This document shows positions 30,109 to 33,345 of a DNA stretch of 33,345 nt, in pieces (positions within the stretch are counted from its first letter, which is position 1; every line of letters begins with the position of its first letter). This DNA is from Palsa-872 sp036495195 (GTDB lineage Bacteria; Chloroflexota; Dormibacteria; Dormibacterales; Dormibacteraceae), in contig DASXNH010000116.1 of assembly GCA_036495195.1 (NCBI GenBank), forward strand, positions 1-33,345. Direction: 5' to 3'. The notes beneath the pieces are model-generated. The model was not told the DNA's origin, searched no databases, and saw only the letters and a list, made by a program, of their open reading frames with translations. Made by a program: the position numbers and the translations under genes.

Positions 30109-30731
30109 ACCTGGCCGGCACTCCTGGTCATCGCCCACGGGCCCCGACGAAATGCCGCCACCGCCATCCAGATGAACAGTGCGACCCCTGGGATGGCGAA
30201 CGCGACGGAGGCGGCGGTGAGTGCAACAGGCAGCTTCATGGGGCTCACTGCCGACGTGGTGAAGGCGCTGACCAAGGTGAATGGAAAGGAGACGGTCTGG
30301 AGCCCGAGGAGCACGAGCACCGCGTAGAACACCCAGGTCCATCGCCTCAGCGCGCCGATGATCGCGACCGCCGAGATGGCGACGCCGACAGTCGCCCCGA
30401 CCACCAGGGCCACGGTGATGATGCTGTGAATGGTCGATAGAACATCGGCGGGTGGCGCCGGCGTGGTCGGGTTGAGCGCCGCTTGCTGCTGAATCACCTG
30501 GTTGACGTAATCGGAGATCGGGCCGGCCATGAGGAAAGGTCCGGCGACGGCCCAGATCGCGGATGCGACGTAGTAACCGACAACCGACCACTGAAGCGGC
30601 TTCGTCCACCCGGTTGGTACGCGCGGCCCCGTGCGGGGCTGCGCATAGAAACCCGGCGTCGCGGGCGCGCCCACGGGAACCCAGGCGGATCCGGTCCAGC
30701 GCGACCGCCCATCGTTCGACAGGGTGGTCAC
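30105..30731 (-). CDS. Membrane protein with Trp-Gly-Trp motif at the N-terminus
   Basis: A 208-residue protein with four predicted membrane helices (about residues 47-70, 100-125, 130-155 and 170-195). The N-terminal part, LSNDGRSRWTGSAWVPV, is one copy of a W-x-G-x-x-W motif common in actinobacterial and Chloroflexi membrane proteins. A second copy, LSDDGLYYWDGQRWV, is encoded in frame just upstream of the GTG at 30731, back to a stop at 30794-30792, but only CTG codons could start it. The annotated start thus may be too short. No function is known; the tryptophan motif resembles short β-strand binding modules. It follows the threonine aldolase gene on the same strand and converges on the dehydratase. 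Confidence 0.65.
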   Translation of the reverse strand: MTTLSNDGRSRWTGSAWVPVGAPATPGFYAQPRTGPRVPTGWTKPLQWSVVGYYVASAIWAVAGPFLMAGPISDYVNQVIQQQAALNPTTPAPPADVLSTIHSIITVALVVGATVGVAISAVAIIGALRRWTWVFYAVLVLLGLQTVSFPFTLVSAFTTSAVSPMKLPVALTAASVAFAIPGVALFIWMAVAAFRRGPWAMTRSAGQV

Positions 30732-30780
30732 CCATCGTTGCCCATCCCAGTAGTAGAGGCCGTCATCGGACAGCTTCAGA

Positions 30781-31812
30781 TCAGGCAGACATCACCTCGT
30801 GGCAGATCTCGATTGCTGACTGTACGTCGGCTGCAGCGATGCCGTAATGGGTCACGAATCGAACCCGCCTCGCGTCCAGCGCCTCACCCAGCAGGCCGCG
30901 CTGCCGGCACGCTTCCTGGAAATGCGCGCCTGTCATCGTCGTGAGGTCGAAATAGACGAGGTTGGTCTGGACGCGGGCGAGGTCGCAGTCGATTCCGGGC
31001 AGCTCGACCAGGCCCTCGGCGAGGGTCCTTGCATTGGCATGGTCCTCGGCGAGGCGGTCCACCATGGTGTCGAGCGCGACCAACCCGGCCGCGGCCAGCA
31101 CGCCGGTCTGACGCATGCCGCCCCCGAGACGTTTGCGCCAGCGCCTGGCCTGTTCCACCGATGCCTTCGAGCCGCAAAACAGGCTGCCGGCCGGGCAGGC
31201 CAGCCCTTTGGAGATGCAGAAGGTGACGGTGTCGGCGGGAGCGGCAATTTCGGCAGCGTCGATGCCCAGTGCCACCGCCGCGTTGAAGATGCGTGCCCCA
31301 TCGAGGTGGACCCGGATGCCCTGGCCATGGGCGCTGCCGGCGGCCGCCTCCAGGGCGTCGAGGGGCCACACGATGCCGCCGTGCCGGTTGTGGGTATTCT
31401 CGAGGAACAGGGCCGCGGTGAGCGCGAAATGGATGTCGTCGCGCGGCCTTACTGCCGCCTCGATCTGCTCCGCGGTCATCACGCCGGCCGGTGTCGTGAC
31501 TTGCTGGATCTGCACCCCGGTCACCGCCGCGGCGCCCGCCCCTTCATACAGAAAGACGTGAGACTCGGAGTCGGCGATGATCTCCTCCCCCTGCCGGGCA
31601 TTGACCGCGATCCCGATCAGGTTGCCCATCGTGCCGCTGGGCAGAAAAATTGAGGCCTCTTTGCCCATGCGCGCGGCGGCGACCTCCTCCAATCGGTTCA
31701 CAGTGGGGTCATCACCCATCACGTCGTCGCCAAGCGGAGCGGTGGCCATCGCACGCCGCATATCAGGCGTCGGCAGCGTCACGGTGTCGGATCGAAGGTC
31801 GATGGCGCCCAC
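30781..31812 (-). CDS. Low-specificity L-threonine aldolase
   Basis: A 343-residue fold-type I PLP enzyme that splits threonine or allo-threonine into glycine and acetaldehyde. IDLRSDTVTLPTPDMRRAM is the typical start; GDDVMGDDPTVNRLE follows; LENTHNRHGG, HLDGARIFNAAVALG (PLP-binding Asp) and TFCISKGLACPAGSLFCG with the Schiff-base Lys complete the signature. I chose the GTG at 31812, since conservation begins there and TAGAGT lies 7 nt upstream; a longer frame to 32271 is antisense to the amidohydrolase gene. A dehydratase of the same PLP-dependent threonine/serine metabolism lies 0.7 kb away, but not in the same operon. Confidence 0.92.
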   Translation of the reverse strand: MGAIDLRSDTVTLPTPDMRRAMATAPLGDDVMGDDPTVNRLEEVAAARMGKEASIFLPSGTMGNLIGIAVNARQGEEIIADSESHVFLYEGAGAAAVTGVQIQQVTTPAGVMTAEQIEAAVRPRDDIHFALTAALFLENTHNRHGGIVWPLDALEAAAGSAHGQGIRVHLDGARIFNAAVALGIDAAEIAAPADTVTFCISKGLACPAGSLFCGSKASVEQARRWRKRLGGGMRQTGVLAAAGLVALDTMVDRLAEDHANARTLAEGLVELPGIDCDLARVQTNLVYFDLTTMTGAHFQEACRQRGLLGEALDARRVRFVTHYGIAAADVQSAIEICHEVMSA

Positions 31813-31818
31813 GCGAAT

Positions 31819-31825
31819 TACTCTA
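31819..31825. promoter_or_regulatory. Overlapping divergent -10 elements (threonine aldolase / amidohydrolase)
   Basis: TACTCTA reads TACTCT on the plus strand (31819-31824), 9 nt before the GTG at 31834. On the minus strand it reads TAGAGT (31825-31820), 7 nt before the GTG at 31812. The same TAGAGT hexamer precedes the Ppx-like gene. Confidence 0.45.
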
Positions 31826-31833
31826 ACCGTCAA

Positions 31834-33345
31834 GTGAGCGCCGACCTGATCCTGGCTCGCGGCAGCATTCGCACGCTCGGTCGTTCGGGTCTGCAGGCCT
31901 TCAGTCACCTCGCGATCGCGGGCGGGCAGGTGGCCGCCGTGGGCGGAGCTGAGGTGATGCGGTTGAAGGGCCCCAAGACCCGCGTCATCGATCTGGATGG
32001 TGGCGCCGTGCTTCCAGGCTTCAATGACGCGCACGCGCACGTCGTCTATTACGGTCTCACACGTTTTGGCGCGGACCTGGGCGGCGCGCGCAGCGTGGAA
32101 GAGATAGTCAAGAGACTTCGCGACCATGGCCGCAGCCTGAAGCATGGCGAGTGGCAGCTGGGGCTGGGTTACAGGGTCGACGAGCTCGCGGAACTCAGGC
32201 CACCACATCGGAGTGAGCTGGACCAGGCCACCGGTGATCGCCCTTGTTACATCGATGAGCGCGGCGGCCATGCGCGCGTGGCCAACACCGCGGCGTTGGA
32301 GGCGGCGGCCCTCATGGGTCCGGGTCAGGATCCACCGGGCGGCCGGATCGGCCGCGATCGGAATGGACTCCCGAACGGCCTTCTACTCGAAGCCGCGATG
32401 CGGCTGGTCGCCGACGTGCAGCCGCCACCTCCGATCGGGCGTCGTGAGGAGGGCATCCTGCAGGCTCAGCTGCTGCTCCTTTCACGCGGGGTGACGTCGG
32501 TTGGCGCCGCCGTCAACCGCGGATTTGCCGACGACCTTCGCGCCTATCAGCGTCTCGCGGAGGATGGACGGCTCAAGATGCGTGTCAACGAGTTCCTGTC
32601 GTGGGAGCTCCTGGAAGCATCCGAGGGCCTTGGCGTGTTCCGAGGCTTTGGCGGGCACACGCTGCGGGCGGGCCCGATCAAGGTTTTCGTCGATGGCGGC
32701 GCGGAGCGGGTTGCCATGCGCTCGGGAGATGGGGTGTGGCGAACGACTCCTGACGAGCTGCGGGCGCTGGTCGATCGCGCGAGTCGCGCAGGCCTTCAGG
32801 TCGCGGCCCACGCGATCGGAGATGGCGCGATCGAGGCCATGTGCGACGCGGTCGAAGCCGCCGGGGCGGCCGGCCTCCGGCATCGAGTCGAACACTGCAC
32901 GATCTGTCCGGCAGACCTTCAGGTGAGGCTCGCCAGGCTGGGAATGGTGGCGGTGATGCAGCCGATGGCTGCGCGCCTCGGCCGCGTAGCTTCTGCGCTG
33001 ATGTTTCCAGCGCGAGATCGCAAAGATCTCGCGGCCCATGGCCCGCTGGTGAAGGCCGGTGTCCCCATCGCGTTCAGCTCCGACCTTCCGGTGATCACCG
33101 ATCCCAACCCCTGGCCGGGCATCCGAGCCGCGGTCGAGGACAGCGTCAACGGTATTGGCATTCTTGCGGCACTGCGTGCCTACACCGTTGGCGGCGCCTA
33201 CGCCAGCTTCGAAGAAGGCCGCAAGGGGACGCTGGAACCAGGTATGGTCGCCGACTTACAGGTCTTCGATCGCGACCCTGTCAGCGAGCCGATGGCGACA
33301 TGGGATCAGGCCCGCCCGAGAGCGGTCCTCGTGGGCGGAGCCAAG
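31834..33345 (+). CDS. YtcJ-like amidohydrolase, 3' end cut by the window
   Basis: At least 504 codons from the GTG at 31834, still open at the window edge. It is a metal-dependent hydrolase of the amidohydrolase_3 (YtcJ) group: LPGFNDAHAHV with the His67-x-His69 metal pair, IKVFVDGGAERV, VAAHAIGDGAIE, RHRVEHC and FSSDLPV supply the later ligands and catalytic Asp. The N- and C-terminal β-sandwich (LILARGSIRTLG; KGTLEPGMVADLQVFDRDP) is typical. Such enzymes hydrolyse amides, often N-acyl or exocyclic amino groups; the substrate is not known. The start follows TACTCT by 9 nt and is 22 bp from the divergent threonine aldolase start. The remaining C-terminus should be short. Confidence 0.88.
   Translation, partial: MSADLILARGSIRTLGRSGLQAFSHLAIAGGQVAAVGGAEVMRLKGPKTRVIDLDGGAVLPGFNDAHAHVVYYGLTRFGADLGGARSVEEIVKRLRDHGRSLKHGEWQLGLGYRVDELAELRPPHRSELDQATGDRPCYIDERGGHARVANTAALEAAALMGPGQDPPGGRIGRDRNGLPNGLLLEAAMRLVADVQPPPPIGRREEGILQAQLLLLSRGVTSVGAAVNRGFADDLRAYQRLAEDGRLKMRVNEFLSWELLEASEGLGVFRGFGGHTLRAGPIKVFVDGGAERVAMRSGDGVWRTTPDELRALVDRASRAGLQVAAHAIGDGAIEAMCDAVEAAGAAGLRHRVEHCTICPADLQVRLARLGMVAVMQPMAARLGRVASALMFPARDRKDLAAHGPLVKAGVPIAFSSDLPVITDPNPWPGIRAAVEDSVNGIGILAALRAYTVGGAYASFEEGRKGTLEPGMVADLQVFDRDPVSEPMATWDQARPRAVLVGGAK

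Noticed and set aside
29191..30735. A 514-codon open frame on the minus strand
   Set aside because: It runs across both the dehydratase gene (opposite strand) and the membrane-protein gene (other frame). No domain is visible.
30781..32271. Longer, 496-codon form of the threonine aldolase
   Set aside because: Family similarity begins only at the GTG 31812. The extra part is antisense to the well-supported amidohydrolase gene.

Overview
The window is a compact, GC-rich bacterial chromosome segment with about 31 protein genes. I see no rRNA, tRNA, CRISPR array, insertion sequence or phage gene. The longest stretch without a gene is about 190 bp (18639-18827). High GC, many GTG starts, a Gram-positive-type LexA box and many apparently leaderless starts suggest a soil-type terrabacterial lineage (Actinobacteria, Chloroflexi or Dormibacterota-like). 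This assignment is inference; no marker gene here fixes the phylum.

Layout. 1-2296: the 3' end of a P5C dehydrogenase gene, a GT87 membrane glycosyltransferase and a GNAT acetyltransferase. 2359-11164, all minus strand: fumC and a crotonase gene, then a run of genes whose ends overlap by 4, 4, 4 and 1 nt (triple-domain CDF transporter, double GNAT, sedolisin protease, PrsW-like membrane protein flanked by zinc ribbons, zinc-ribbon membrane protein), then a LysE exporter. 11192-13120, plus: a Ppx/GppA-like phosphatase and a zinc-type CDF transporter. 13068-14747, minus: an unrecognised 559-residue protein whose C-terminal third resembles nucleoside phosphorylases. 14834-15565, plus: a secreted helical protein. 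15641-18263, minus: greA, a long-chain acyl-CoA ligase and a small Cys-motif protein. 18300-21062, plus: a small hypothetical protein and a membrane GGDEF plus degenerate HD-GYP protein. 21087-24604, minus: the DNA-repair pair mrfA-mrfB. 24678-33345: cysS, a molybdopterin-binding protein, DUF309, an HD phosphohydrolase, an FmdB-type zinc ribbon, a PLP dehydratase, a tryptophan-motif membrane protein, a threonine aldolase and a truncated YtcJ-type amidohydrolase.

Most of this is housekeeping and general metabolism. Four things stand out. A perfect LexA-type box sits between the -35 and -10 of the mrfA promoter, predicting SOS control of MrfAB. About fifteen non-operonic genes have a TANNNT-like hexamer 6-9 nt before the start codon, often in back-to-back divergent pairs, which suggests leaderless transcription from bidirectional promoters. 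The overlapping CDF-GNAT-sedolisin-PrsW-like-zinc-ribbon run looks like one translationally coupled unit. The 559-residue protein may be an uncharacterised nucleoside-processing enzyme.
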